From positions 1 to 21,868 of the forward strand of contig CAKVIM010000023.1 of NCBI GenBank assembly GCA_934754775.1: a stretch of DNA of 21,868 nt, read 5' to 3'. Shown here piece after piece: positions 1 to 8,079 of this stretch. The stretch is from an uncultured Candidatus Melainabacteria bacterium (GTDB taxonomy: Bacteria; Cyanobacteriota; Vampirovibrionia; Gastranaerophilales; Gastranaerophilaceae). The notes below the pieces were generated by a model. That model ran no database searches, had not been told where the DNA came from, and worked only from the letters and a program-made list of their open reading frames with translations. Made by a program: the position numbers and the translations under genes. How positions within the stretch are numbered: position 1 is the first letter of the stretch; each line of letters opens with the position of its first letter.

Positions 1-2046
1 CAACAGGACGTGAAAGACTACTACAACAAGTATTATACGCCGGACAATATGAACCTTGTGATTACCGGGGACATTAATCCGGACGAAGTAATGAAGATTG
101 TTGCAAAGAGCTTTAACTCAAAGAAAATGCCGCAAGGAAAAAAATTTGAAGAGAGAATGACTCCTATAAACAAAACTATGCGAAAAGATTTTGTAAACGA
201 CAAAGCAACTTCAACAGAAATTGTACTCGGTTTTGCCGGACCAAAGAATAATGATGCAAAAGGTCTAGTTGTTTATGATGCCGTAAGGGAACTCCTTTTG
301 TCTAATAGTGGTAAATTAAGAGAAGCTGCAAAGCAATACAATTCAAGCTGCTATATTGATTCTGAAAAAATTACAACAAATCCAAACGGCAACCGTTTAA
401 TTTATCTTGCTTCAACGACATCAGAATCCAACTCAGAAAAAATGCTTCAAGAAATCTTTAATTCAATTCAACCTAAAAAACCGACTCAAAAAGAATTAAA
501 TCGCATAAAAGAATCATTGCTAATAGAGCGTGATAAAAATTTAGAATACTCTTCAGAAGTAAATGATTACACCGGAAGAGCTGTTTTGGATGCTAATTTA
601 AACTATTTGACAGATTACGACAAACTTGTTAATTCTTTGACTCCAGAGGATATCGAAAACGGTATCAAGGAATATTTTAGTACTGACAAAGCGGCAGTTA
701 CTTTGGTTCACCCGAAAAAAGATAATAATGTATCATTTAAAGGTGCTCATAAAAAACTACCTATAAACACAGATAACTTGTCAGAATATAAGACAAAAAA
801 TAATTATAATTTAGGATTCTATAAGACAAAAGGAAATCTTGCAGATTACAATGTGATTTTAGTTACAAATAATCCGTACCATAAAAAAGCGGGTGTCGTA
901 GAGGTCTTAAATGGGGTATTGGGTATAGAATACGATAATAAATACGGAAAGTCTTTAGAAGAAAATAACATTAACTGGGGAGCTTACGCGAAACCTGATT
1001 CTCTTGAATTTTTTGCGAATGGTTCTCTTAAAAATTTGAATACTTTGCATTCTACTGTTGACAAAATGATTAAGAATCCTATTATTAGAGAGGATTCTAT
1101 AGAAATCGCAAAAGAAAGAATTAGAGATTCTATTGAAAGACAACAATCAACAGCTTCCGGCTTATATTATGATGAGGACGCAAAAAACACTCCGGATAGT
1201 TTTTCAGACAAAGAAATTTTGGATAATTTGGACAGTATAACAGTAGATGATGTAAAAGAGTGCTATAATTATTTACTCAAGAACTCAAGAGGAATTGTTA
1301 GTACAAATTTACCTGAATCAGCAGAAGAAAACGTTAAAAGAGAAACGTTAAAGGCTGTTAATAGGCTTCCTCTGGCGTTAGACGAACCTCGCAAAGTATT
1401 AGAAGTATATAAACCAAATGAAAAAGCCAAAGTCCTAACAAAGCCTTCTAATAATTCACAAGCTGATATTATGCAGGTATTCAAATTTAAGTGCGATAAT
1501 TCTATTAAAGAAACTGCAGCAGTTCAAGTTTTGAACTCCATTCTAACAAACTCAAGCATCGGTTTGTTCAATGTATTGCGTGAGAAAGAACACTTGGCAT
1601 ATTCAGTATACTCATCAATACTAAAACATGGTGATTGTGGAACGGTTAGTTGTAACATACTTACAACGACCGACAACAAGGATATTGGTGAATATTCGTA
1701 TGAGAATGTACAAAAATCAATAAACGGCTTCAACCGCCAAATAGAGGCCTTAAAATCAGGAGAATTTACTGATAAAGATTTAGCGAATGCAAAACTCGCA
1801 ATTAAAGCCGAATTGCTTAACAATGAGGGTATAAATGCAAAAGTCGGGACTATAACTAGTGCATTATGTCAAGGTAAACCAATTAATTACGACAATAAAC
1901 TCTACAAAGCTATTGATGCCCTGACAAGAGAAGATGTAATTGAGTTTGCAAAACGAGCATTTGCAAACAAACCAACATACTCAATCGTTGCAAGCGAAGA
2001 TACTCTTAAAAACAACAAAGAATTTTTAGATAGTTTAGCAGTATAA
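1..2046 (+). CDS. M16 family zinc metallopeptidase, 5'-truncated by the window
   Basis: This is the C-terminal 681 residues of an insulinase/pitrilysin-type (M16) peptidase. The frame is open from base 1, so the gene starts upstream. The first visible segment (YYNKYYTPDNMNLVITGD) is the conserved strand that normally follows the HxxEH zinc motif in the first M16 domain; that motif itself is outside the window. A second pair of M16 domains follows. Near the C-terminus LREKEHLAYSVYSS carries the Arg/Tyr region typical of the inactive half of the clamshell. M16 enzymes degrade peptides in the periplasm or cytoplasm. The stop lies 12 bases inside the 3' end of the convergent tyrA, with no terminator visible between them. 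The family call is secure; the substrate is unknown. Confidence 0.9.
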   Translation, partial: QQDVKDYYNKYYTPDNMNLVITGDINPDEVMKIVAKSFNSKKMPQGKKFEERMTPINKTMRKDFVNDKATSTEIVLGFAGPKNNDAKGLVVYDAVRELLLSNSGKLREAAKQYNSSCYIDSEKITTNPNGNRLIYLASTTSESNSEKMLQEIFNSIQPKKPTQKELNRIKESLLIERDKNLEYSSEVNDYTGRAVLDANLNYLTDYDKLVNSLTPEDIENGIKEYFSTDKAAVTLVHPKKDNNVSFKGAHKKLPINTDNLSEYKTKNNYNLGFYKTKGNLADYNVILVTNNPYHKKAGVVEVLNGVLGIEYDNKYGKSLEENNINWGAYAKPDSLEFFANGSLKNLNTLHSTVDKMIKNPIIREDSIEIAKERIRDSIERQQSTASGLYYDEDAKNTPDSFSDKEILDNLDSITVDDVKECYNYLLKNSRGIVSTNLPESAEENVKRETLKAVNRLPLALDEPRKVLEVYKPNEKAKVLTKPSNNSQADIMQVFKFKCDNSIKETAAVQVLNSILTNSSIGLFNVLREKEHLAYSVYSSILKHGDCGTVSCNILTTTDNKDIGEYSYENVQKSINGFNRQIEALKSGEFTDKDLANAKLAIKAELLNNEGINAKVGTITSALCQGKPINYDNKLYKAIDALTREDVIEFAKRAFANKPTYSIVASEDTLKNNKEFLDSLAV

Positions 2047-2796
2047 TGCTTCTCTAAATTCTTTTATTTTTTCTGCTTCTTGTCTATAATTCCCGCTCAT
2101 TAGCTTATGTGCGTTTTTATCAAGCTGGCTGATTACGTCTTTAATGTTTTCGCCATTCATAATAATCATGTCGTTTGCCATTTCAGTATTTGAAAGTGCA
2201 AGTCTTGTTGTATCTCTAAATCCGGAAGCAGCAAGTTTTTGGGCGAGCTCATTGTTCTCAATATTTTTACACAAAGCTTGTGCTACCAACATAGGTGCGT
2301 GTGAAATCAATGCAACAGCTCTATCGTGTTCTTGAGGGGTTGTCATAATTGTTTTTGCACCAAAATCTTTGATGACATTTTTCAAGGCTTCAAAATCTTC
2401 TAAAGCTGTATCATTTTTTGGAGTTATAGCCCAAGTTGCACCTTCAAACAGTTCAGCAAAAGAATGTTCCCAACCGCTGTGCTCTGTTCCAGCCATCGGA
2501 TGTGACGGTATGAATTTAAATTTGTAATTCTTTTTGGAAACGAATTCTTTCAAGCTGCAAACATCTGTAACAATTGTATTCTCATCAAGAACACTCTCCA
2601 ATTTATCAAGAACTTCAAGCGTCTTATTCATTGGTGTACAAACAAAAACAATATCGCACTCTTTTAGAGTCGAATAATCGTTACTTACACCTTTTTCTTG
2701 TACAGTTCTTGATACGCCGACCATTTCATGCTTCTTGCTACCGCACTTAAAAATAGAACCGCCTATTAAACCTAAACCAATAACTCCAATTTTCAT
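2035..2796 (-). CDS. tyrA: Prephenate (or arogenate) dehydrogenase
   Basis: The 253-residue protein oxidatively decarboxylates prephenate to 4-hydroxyphenylpyruvate (or arogenate to tyrosine) in tyrosine biosynthesis. An N-terminal Rossmann motif GLGLIGG (residues 7-13) binds NAD(P). The segment SHPMAGTEHSGWEHSF near residue 97 contains the active-site His and Gly-rich loop of the TyrA family. Downstream ISHAPMLVAQAL and SGFRDTTRLA are the usual helical-domain signatures. The length matches a monofunctional TyrA without fused chorismate mutase or ACT domain. Its ATG directly abuts the proA stop (zero spacing), so the two are co-transcribed, possibly with translational coupling. Whether prephenate or arogenate is the substrate cannot be told here. 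Confidence 0.93.
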   Translation of the reverse strand: MKIGVIGLGLIGGSIFKCGSKKHEMVGVSRTVQEKGVSNDYSTLKECDIVFVCTPMNKTLEVLDKLESVLDENTIVTDVCSLKEFVSKKNYKFKFIPSHPMAGTEHSGWEHSFAELFEGATWAITPKNDTALEDFEALKNVIKDFGAKTIMTTPQEHDRAVALISHAPMLVAQALCKNIENNELAQKLAASGFRDTTRLALSNTEMANDMIIMNGENIKDVISQLDKNAHKLMSGNYRQEAEKIKEFREALYC

Positions 2797-4053
2797 CTAT
2801 AAATCCTTATGATTAAACTTTTTCACACCTTCAACGTAATCTTTTACAATATCACCATTACCCTCAATATTGTATTTATATATAGTCAAACCTTCCAAGC
2901 CTACCGGACCTCTGGCATGGGTTTTGTTTGTAGAAATCCCAACTTCTGCTCCAAATCCGTATCTGAAACCATCTGCAAATCTTGTTGATACATTATGATA
3001 TACACCTGCTGAATCAACTGCACTCATAAAGATTTTTGCATTTGCTTCATTCTCTGTAATAATTGATTCTGTGTGTCCGGAAGAGTATTCATTAATATGT
3101 TCAATCGCCTCTTCTAATGATGACACAAACTTGTAAGACAAAATTTTGTCTGAATACTCTTTATGCCAGCTTTCAGGTGTCGCAATAAGCTCGATATCGG
3201 CATCTTCTAAGGCTTTTAAAAGCTCTGTTTCATATTTGAAATCTTTGTGTATAAGCAAGGTCTCAACAGAGTTGCAAGCACTAGGATACTGGGTTTTTGC
3301 ATCAATAATAACTCGTTTAGCTTTCTCCAAATCTGCACTCTCATCAACAAATATATGGCAAATCCCATCAGCATGCCCTAATACAGGAATCTTAGTGTTT
3401 TCTTTGATGAACTTAACCAAATTATTGCCGCCACGAGGAATAATCAAGTCGATATATTTATCCATTGATAACATATCCTTGACGTCATCTCTTGTGAACA
3501 CTTGTGTCAAAACATTTTCTGGGAAACCTTCAGTTTCCGCTAAAGCACTCTGTATAACATCCATAATCTCTTTATTAGTATTTACAGACTCTTTTCCACC
3601 CTTTAAGATAACCGCATTTGATGATTTGATAGCTAATGCTGATATTTGAGATATAACATCAGGCCTTGCTTCAAAAATTATACCCAAAACGCCTATCGGA
3701 CAAGAAATTTTTGTCAAAATAAGTCCGTCATCGAGCTGACGCTTCAAAAGAGTTTTGCCAATCGGATCTTCAAGATTAGAGATATCTATTATCCCCTGAA
3801 TCATATCACGCATCTTATTTTCATCTAACTTAAGTCTGTTAAACACTGATTGCGAAAGTTTTCCTTCTTCAACCAGTGGCAATGCTGCTTCCAAATCCTT
3901 TTTATTTGCCGCAAAAATCTTATCTTGATTAGCTTTTAACTTAGACGCTATATTTAACAAAGCCTTGTTTTTAACTTTACTAGAAAGTGTAGCTACTTTT
4001 TTTGATGCATTTTTTGATTTTTTTGCAATTTCTTGAAACTTATTTTCTTCCAT
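2797..4053 (-). CDS. proA: Glutamate-5-semialdehyde dehydrogenase (gamma-glutamyl phosphate reductase)
   Basis: The 418-residue cytoplasmic enzyme reduces gamma-glutamyl phosphate to glutamate-5-semialdehyde with NADPH, the second step of proline synthesis. The aldehyde-dehydrogenase fold is clear: CPIGVLGIIFEARPDV (cofactor-binding region), LKGGKE, LIIPRGGNNLV, and the catalytic cysteine C260 in YPSACNSVETLL. The C-terminal RGPVGLEGLTIYKY is diagnostic for ProA. Length is normal. It overlaps the upstream small gene by 14 bases and its stop abuts the tyrA start, giving a three-gene operon. No proB (glutamate 5-kinase) is adjacent in this window. Confidence 0.96.
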   Translation of the reverse strand: MEENKFQEIAKKSKNASKKVATLSSKVKNKALLNIASKLKANQDKIFAANKKDLEAALPLVEEGKLSQSVFNRLKLDENKMRDMIQGIIDISNLEDPIGKTLLKRQLDDGLILTKISCPIGVLGIIFEARPDVISQISALAIKSSNAVILKGGKESVNTNKEIMDVIQSALAETEGFPENVLTQVFTRDDVKDMLSMDKYIDLIIPRGGNNLVKFIKENTKIPVLGHADGICHIFVDESADLEKAKRVIIDAKTQYPSACNSVETLLIHKDFKYETELLKALEDADIELIATPESWHKEYSDKILSYKFVSSLEEAIEHINEYSSGHTESIITENEANAKIFMSAVDSAGVYHNVSTRFADGFRYGFGAEVGISTNKTHARGPVGLEGLTIYKYNIEGNGDIVKDYVEGVKKFNHKDL

Positions 4054-4261
4054 TTCTATATGCCTCGCATAACTTACAGTATTTCAAACGTCTTAGGTTA
4101 ATCATGCTTGAAAATTTTTTCTTCATCAATTCTTCTTGCAATGATAAAGCCGGTTTCTCTTCTAATGCGTGTGGTTGTCTTACGATAAATCCCGATAAAT
4201 CCATAAACGGAACTACATTGCGATAATCCATATAAGGGTTTCTCTTAGATTGTTCGCTCAT
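4040..4261 (-). CDS. Small conserved-looking protein of unknown function, first gene of the proA-tyrA operon
   Basis: The 73-residue protein is not recognised. It is hydrophilic, with PHALEEKPALSLQEELMKKK in the middle and two cysteines near the C-terminus (YCKLCEAY), and has no membrane segment. A good Shine-Dalgarno (GAGGAG, 7 bases before ATG), a plausible promoter at 4300-4328 and a 14-base overlap with proA support real expression as the operon leader. The CxxC pair could bind metal, but with only one pair this is speculation. Confidence 0.65.
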   Translation of the reverse strand: MSEQSKRNPYMDYRNVVPFMDLSGFIVRQPHALEEKPALSLQEELMKKKFSSMINLRRLKYCKLCEAYRNGRK

Positions 4262-4299
4262 TACTTCTCCTCAAATGTGATAGTCTACCCTTTGAATAT

Positions 4300-4328
4300 A
4301 TTCTATAAAAAATTTAATTCTGGAACAA
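4300..4328 (-). promoter_or_regulatory. Predicted sigma-70-type promoter of the small gene-proA-tyrA operon
   Basis: On the minus strand TTGTTC (plus positions 4323-4328) and TAGAAT (4300-4305) are separated by exactly 17 bases, about 40 bases upstream of the first ATG. The call rests on pattern only. Confidence 0.5.
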
Positions 4329-4358
4329 TAGAATGTTAATTAAAATTTACTTTTTGAC

Positions 4359-4387
4359 TTGATAAATTTTTATATTGTTGGTATAGT
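4359..4387 (+). promoter_or_regulatory. Predicted promoter of tRNA-Arg
   Basis: TTGATA (4359-4364) and TATAGT (4382-4387) are spaced by 17 bases and end 21 bases before the mature tRNA 5' end. This divergent promoter shares the 4262-4408 spacer with the proA operon promoter. Confidence 0.5.
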
Positions 4388-4408
4388 AAGTGTGTTAGCT
4401 AAATGTAT

Positions 4409-4482
<74 letters not shown>

Positions 4483-4491
4483 ATTTAAAAG

Positions 4492-4514
4492 ACTCCCTTG
4501 AGGGAGTTTTTTTT
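4492..4514 (+). terminator. Rho-independent terminator of tRNA-Arg
   Basis: A perfect 7-bp stem ACTCCCT/AGGGAGT with a 2-base TG loop is followed by a run of eight Ts, starting 10 bases after the tRNA. Confidence 0.9.
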
Positions 4515-4516
4515 GT

Positions 4517-4578
4517 TGGGATTCGAACCCCTTGTTTGCTCTCGCAAAACAAAGTTACCCTCTCCAACTGGAGAGGGT
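4517..4578. repeat. Inverted copy of the tRNA T-arm plus a 9-bp hairpin repeat
   Basis: Bases 4517-4530 are the exact reverse complement of the tRNA-Arg T-arm segment 4459-4472 (14 of 14). Just downstream, ACCCTCTCC (4557-4565) and GGAGAGGGT (4570-4578) form a perfect 9-bp hairpin with a 4-base loop. It resembles a dispersed intergenic repeat rather than a gene. No D or anticodon arm accompanies the T-arm copy, so this is not a second tRNA. Confidence 0.6.
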
Positions 4579-4614
4579 GCAGTCGTTCGTGAGCTTTTGC
4601 GAATGTAAATAGGT

Positions 4615-4850
4615 GAGTAATTTGATTTTTCCAGATAGTTGGATTATTTGGTAAAGTTAGCTTGTTTAGGGCGTTTGAGGGGTCGGAAATAATCAAACTA
4701 TCTGTCTTTCAAAACGGTCAAATTACTCTTTTGAGGGTCAGACGGATAGTTGTATTTTTTTGAATAGTTCATTGTTTTTACCTGCTATCACTAAGTTTTA
4801 AACCTTTCAGTCCAGTCGGACAAATAGTTTGATTATTTGGAATTTGTCCG
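4615..4850. repeat. Cluster of about 20-bp repeats in both orientations, partly arranged as large inverted repeats
   Basis: The unit ATAGTTTGATTATTTGG, or a close variant, occurs at 4635-4651 (+), in reverse at 4687-4704 (-), and at 4824-4840 (+). A more degenerate copy, GATAGTTGTATTT, is at about 4744-4757 (+). The first two copies lie in the arms of an imperfect inverted repeat (4615-4649 against 4687-4728, sharing GAGTAATTTGA at the outer ends). The third is the loop of a 9-bp hairpin CGGACAAAT/ATTTGTCCG (4817-4825/4842-4850). There is no gene in 4515-4960. Multiple subterminal repeats of about 20 bp are typical of the ends of elements with MuA/TnsB-class transposases, but dispersed host repeats are an alternative. 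Confidence 0.6.
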
Positions 4851-4900
4851 TTTTGGGTATTTTGAATTTTGTTTCAGAAAAGCATATAAAGTTTACATAA

Positions 4901-4928
4901 TTGCAAAAAGAATAAAAACATATATAAT
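4901..4928 (+). promoter_or_regulatory. Predicted promoter of the HU gene
   Basis: TTGCAA (4901-4906) and TATAAT (4923-4928) are separated by 16 bases, 32 bases upstream of the HU ATG. A GAAAGG ribosome-binding site lies at 4945-4950. Confidence 0.6.
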
Positions 4929-4960
4929 TATCATGTTGAAATAAGAAAGGAATTTGAAAA

Positions 4961-5233
4961 ATGAACAGAGAAGAGTTAGTTGCAGAAATCGCAAAACAAA
5001 CAAAATTAACACAAAAATCAGTTGGTGAAGTATTAACAGCTATCATCGATGTTACTCAAGATACAGTTAAAAAAGGTGAAAAAGTTACTTTAGTTGGTTT
5101 TGGTACATTCGAACCAAGAAAAAGAGCTGCAAGAAACGGTCGCAATCCTCAAACCGGCGAAGCTATCAAAATTGAAGCTAAAACAGTCCCAACTTTCTCA
5201 GCTGGTAAAAAGTTTAAAGAAATTGTTAAATAG
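4961..5233 (+). CDS. hup: HU-family DNA-binding protein
   Basis: The 90-residue protein is the standard HU length. Two N-terminal helices (MNREELVAEIAKQTKLTQKS) are followed by the beta-arm region with GFGTFEPRKRAARNGRNPQTG and the C-terminal AGKKFKEIVK. HU dimers bend and compact DNA. Family knowledge says HU or IHF also assists assembly of Mu-type transpososomes. The gene is monocistronic, with its own promoter and terminator. It sits between the repeat cluster and the first transposase, so it may be a host gene next to the insertion or a passenger of the element. HU is favoured over IHF by the overall sequence, but the two are close relatives. Confidence 0.95.
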   Translation: MNREELVAEIAKQTKLTQKSVGEVLTAIIDVTQDTVKKGEKVTLVGFGTFEPRKRAARNGRNPQTGEAIKIEAKTVPTFSAGKKFKEIVK

Positions 5234-5260
5234 TTGTTTTTTTTAATTTTCAAAAAATGA

Positions 5261-5290
5261 AACGAGGTTAGAAATAGCCTCGTTTTTTTA
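5261..5290 (+). terminator. Terminator of the HU gene
   Basis: AACGAGG (5261-5267) pairs with CCTCGTT (5278-5284) around a 10-base loop, followed by a T-run, 27 bases after the HU stop. Confidence 0.85.
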
Positions 5291-5301
5291 TTGATACAAA
5301 A

Positions 5302-5360
5302 CCGACACAAAAGTCGGAAGTGGTGTTCCAATTCCTTTGCTTCCGAGCTAAAGTGTTCGG
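5302..5360. promoter_or_regulatory. Dyad-symmetric element immediately upstream of the first transposase
   Basis: CCGACACAAAAG-TCGGAAG (5302-5320) is repeated in inverted orientation as CTTCCGA-GCTAAAGTGTTCGG (5340-5360), with a 19-base centre. The right arm ends two bases before the chosen ATG at 5363. It could be an autoregulatory operator, transposase-binding sites at the element's left end, or an RNA stem-loop hiding the start codon. The function is inferred only from position and symmetry. Confidence 0.5.
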
Positions 5361-5362
5361 TG

Positions 5363-7360
5363 ATGAAAGATGATAATAAATATATAAATATTAAAAAGTT
5401 AGCAGAAGCCAAAGGTTTAAAAAGCACTCGCTCTTTGAGGCTAGAGATTAATAAAACTGAAAGCAAATACATTTCTCGTGAAGTAAAAGTGAATGGCGGA
5501 ACATCATACGAAATTTTGTTTTCATGTTTAGAGCCTGAAATCCAAGAAAAGCTCAGAGATGCAGAAAATAAAACGACTGCGATAGTTCCTTTGAATTACA
5601 AACCAACAAATTTCGTTTCAGACAAAACAAGAATTACCGCAAATTTTAGAGCAAATATTGTTGTTGCATTACAAAAATTAAGAAAACAGTATTCAACCAA
5701 AAAGGAAGCCGATTCCGTATTTTTAGATTTATATAATTCAGGCTTGTATCTTCCGAAAGCCTACAATTTTATCGGAAGTATTTCAATCGGAACTCTGCAC
5801 CGTTGGATAAAAGTATTTGAACAACACGAATCGACAGAATGTCTACAGCCTAAATACAAATGGTCAAAACAGGGTGAATATAACTCGATTTTAAACGATG
5901 AAATGAAAAATATTTTACTCACACTTTTGTTGCATCCGAGCAAGTATAATTATGGAAAAGCGATTAAGCTAACTAAAGAAATTTTGAGAAAACGAGGATA
6001 TGAGGCATTACCTTGTGATTTAACCTTCAAAAGATATGCAGAAAATTTTAGAAAAAATAATTATGCAGAATGGATTCTCCGCCGAGAAGGAATGAAAGCA
6101 TATCATGACAAGGTTGAACCGTACATAGAACGTGATATTTCGAAGATTGAGGTTGGTGATATTCTTGTGGCTGATGGTCATGTACTAAATTTTCAAGTAA
6201 TAAATCCGTTTACAGGAAAACCAACGAGAGCAACTTTGGTCGGATTCTTGGATTGGAAATCAACTGCACTTGTAGGATATGAAATTATGATGACTGAGAG
6301 TACACAATGTATTGCAAGTGCATTAAGAAACGCAATTATCAATTTAGGTATGATTCCGAAAGTTGTATATCAAGATAACGGAAAAGGATTCAAGGCTAAG
6401 TTTTTTCAAGATTGCGATTTTGATGAAGATATATTTAACGGAGTGTATGCGAATTTAAACATTCACTCCGTTTTTGCAAAACCATATAATGCTCGAACAA
6501 AAGTTATTGAACGATTTTTCTTAGAATTTCAGGAAGAATTAGAAAAAGGAATGCCGAGCTACATCGGAACAAGCATTGAAGACAAGCCTGCATGGTTAAA
6601 AAGAGGAGAGAAACTTCATGTTGAATGGCACAAAAAGTTGACGAATAATTACATTCCGACAGTTCAAGAAGCAATTAAATATATTAACAGTTGGATTGAA
6701 TTTCACAACCGAAATTTGTGTCCTAATGACCGTTCAAAGAGAATTCAAGAAATGTTGGACGGTGTTCAAAAACAGAATATTAATAAAGAAATTCTTGACG
6801 ATTTGATGATGAAAACAGAATGTCGAACAATTAATAAACATGGAATAACTTTTTTGAATATGCATTACAGGAGTGAGGCGATTATTGGGATTAGGGATAA
6901 AGTCAATATTCGATATAGTTTGTTTGACCTTTCGAAAATCCACGTTTATTCAACCAAAGGTGAATTTTTGTGTGTTGCTCATAGAGTGCAAAAAGTTCAT
7001 CCGATGGCAAGAGTTCTCGGAACGGTTAAGGATATAGAAGAATACAAGCAACAGTACAAAAAGCAGCAACAATTTAAGAATAAATTAATTAAGCAGGTAA
7101 AAAAGACCTTTCCAAAAGAGGAAATTCAGCTTTTGGGAATTGAAAAAGAGCCGATTTTAAAAATTGAGCAATTTGATGAAAAACCGAAAAAAGAAAAGAA
7201 GAAAACACCTCGTGAACAACAAATGAACAAGCCAATTTTTAGTTCAAATTATGAAAAATATGAGTGGTTGATGCAAAATGGTTGCACGAATTCGGATGAT
7301 AGAAATTGGCTGACTAAATATATTAGAAGTGATGAATATTTAAATTTATATGGAGATTAA
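5363..7360 (+). CDS. MuA-type DDE transposase, module 1
   Basis: The 665-residue protein has MuA architecture and length. Residues 1-65 form an N-terminal Mu-type winged-helix/HTH region (KYINIKKLAEAKGLKSTRSLRLEI). Further DNA-binding helices follow, then an RNase H-fold catalytic core with D271 (LVADGH), D338 (YQDNGKGF) and E383 (KVIERFF). Next comes a beta-barrel-like region after residue 480 and a Lys/Glu-rich tail, the part that contacts MuB in Mu. The D-67-D-45-E spacing is close to that of MuA. MuA-family enzymes bind the element ends and carry out strand transfer. The open frame extends to a TTG at 5291, but the ATG at 5363 starts the family-like sequence; no strong ribosome-binding site is visible. 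The stop is two bases before the ATPase gene. Confidence 0.92.
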   Translation: MKDDNKYINIKKLAEAKGLKSTRSLRLEINKTESKYISREVKVNGGTSYEILFSCLEPEIQEKLRDAENKTTAIVPLNYKPTNFVSDKTRITANFRANIVVALQKLRKQYSTKKEADSVFLDLYNSGLYLPKAYNFIGSISIGTLHRWIKVFEQHESTECLQPKYKWSKQGEYNSILNDEMKNILLTLLLHPSKYNYGKAIKLTKEILRKRGYEALPCDLTFKRYAENFRKNNYAEWILRREGMKAYHDKVEPYIERDISKIEVGDILVADGHVLNFQVINPFTGKPTRATLVGFLDWKSTALVGYEIMMTESTQCIASALRNAIINLGMIPKVVYQDNGKGFKAKFFQDCDFDEDIFNGVYANLNIHSVFAKPYNARTKVIERFFLEFQEELEKGMPSYIGTSIEDKPAWLKRGEKLHVEWHKKLTNNYIPTVQEAIKYINSWIEFHNRNLCPNDRSKRIQEMLDGVQKQNINKEILDDLMMKTECRTINKHGITFLNMHYRSEAIIGIRDKVNIRYSLFDLSKIHVYSTKGEFLCVAHRVQKVHPMARVLGTVKDIEEYKQQYKKQQQFKNKLIKQVKKTFPKEEIQLLGIEKEPILKIEQFDEKPKKEKKKTPREQQMNKPIFSSNYEKYEWLMQNGCTNSDDRNWLTKYIRSDEYLNLYGD

Positions 7361-7362
7361 AA

Positions 7363-8079
7363 ATGAAACGAACATTTATTAGAACAAAAAATGTAAAACG
7401 ATTTGTGGGTTTAATGGAGGAATTACAAAAACTTCCACCGAATATTCCAAAGTTAGCATTGGTTTTTGGAGAACATGGACTCGGTAAATCACAAACAATT
7501 CAATGGTGGGCAGATAAAAACGATTCTGTATATATTAGAGCAAATCAAGGGATGACAAGTCGTTGGCTATTATCTGATATAGCAGAAGAATTAGGCGAAG
7601 AACCTTATTGGCACGCACAAGAAACCTTTGAACTTATTGAAAATCATTTGAGAAACAAGCCCAAAACGATAATTGTGGATGAGGTTGATTATTTGATTGA
7701 GAAAAATACCGTTGAAACTCTCCGAGATTTACATGATAAAACTGGTTGTCCGATAGTTTTGGTTGGTATGGGAATGGCAGATAAAAAACTTGCAAGGTAT
7801 CCACATCTGTGTGACAGGATTTATAAATCGTTGAAATTTGAAAGCTACAACCAAAATGATATTGAAGAAATATTATCTAATTTAACTGAATTAAAATTTA
7901 CAGATGATGCAGTTCAATATCTTGCAACAAGAGCAAATCAATTTAGGCAATTAGTGAAATTAGTTAATAGAATCGAGAAATTGTCAGAAACAAACGAAAT
8001 AAAAGAGTTAGATGAATACATGTTGAAAGGATTATTGAATGAAAGACAGAATATTAAAACTTTGCAAAAGGTTGGATAA
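7363..8079 (+). CDS. MuB/TniB-type AAA+ transposition ATPase, module 1
   Basis: The 238-residue AAA+ protein has Walker A GEHGLGKS (36-43) and Walker B TIIVDEVD (102-109). The NVKRFVGLMEELQ lead-in and LRDLHDKTGCPIVLVGMG-(A)DKKLARYP are typical of transposition ATPases from transposable phages of the B3/D3112 kind and of TniB. In these systems the ATPase coats target DNA, directs the transposase to it and gives target immunity. It lacks the N-terminal HTH seen in the second ATPase of this window. It follows the transposase by two bases and overlaps the next gene by 41 bases, so the three genes form one operon. Confidence 0.9.
   Translation: MKRTFIRTKNVKRFVGLMEELQKLPPNIPKLALVFGEHGLGKSQTIQWWADKNDSVYIRANQGMTSRWLLSDIAEELGEEPYWHAQETFELIENHLRNKPKTIIVDEVDYLIEKNTVETLRDLHDKTGCPIVLVGMGMADKKLARYPHLCDRIYKSLKFESYNQNDIEEILSNLTELKFTDDAVQYLATRANQFRQLVKLVNRIEKLSETNEIKELDEYMLKGLLNERQNIKTLQKVG

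Noticed and set aside
3146..3649. 167-residue open frame on the plus strand
   Set aside because: It is a shadow of proA in another frame, with no family features, and proA is certain.
5291..5362. Longer N-terminus for the first transposase from TTG 5291
   Set aside because: The added residues do not resemble the family, the start would sit on the HU terminator T-run, and the region is taken up by a dyad element.
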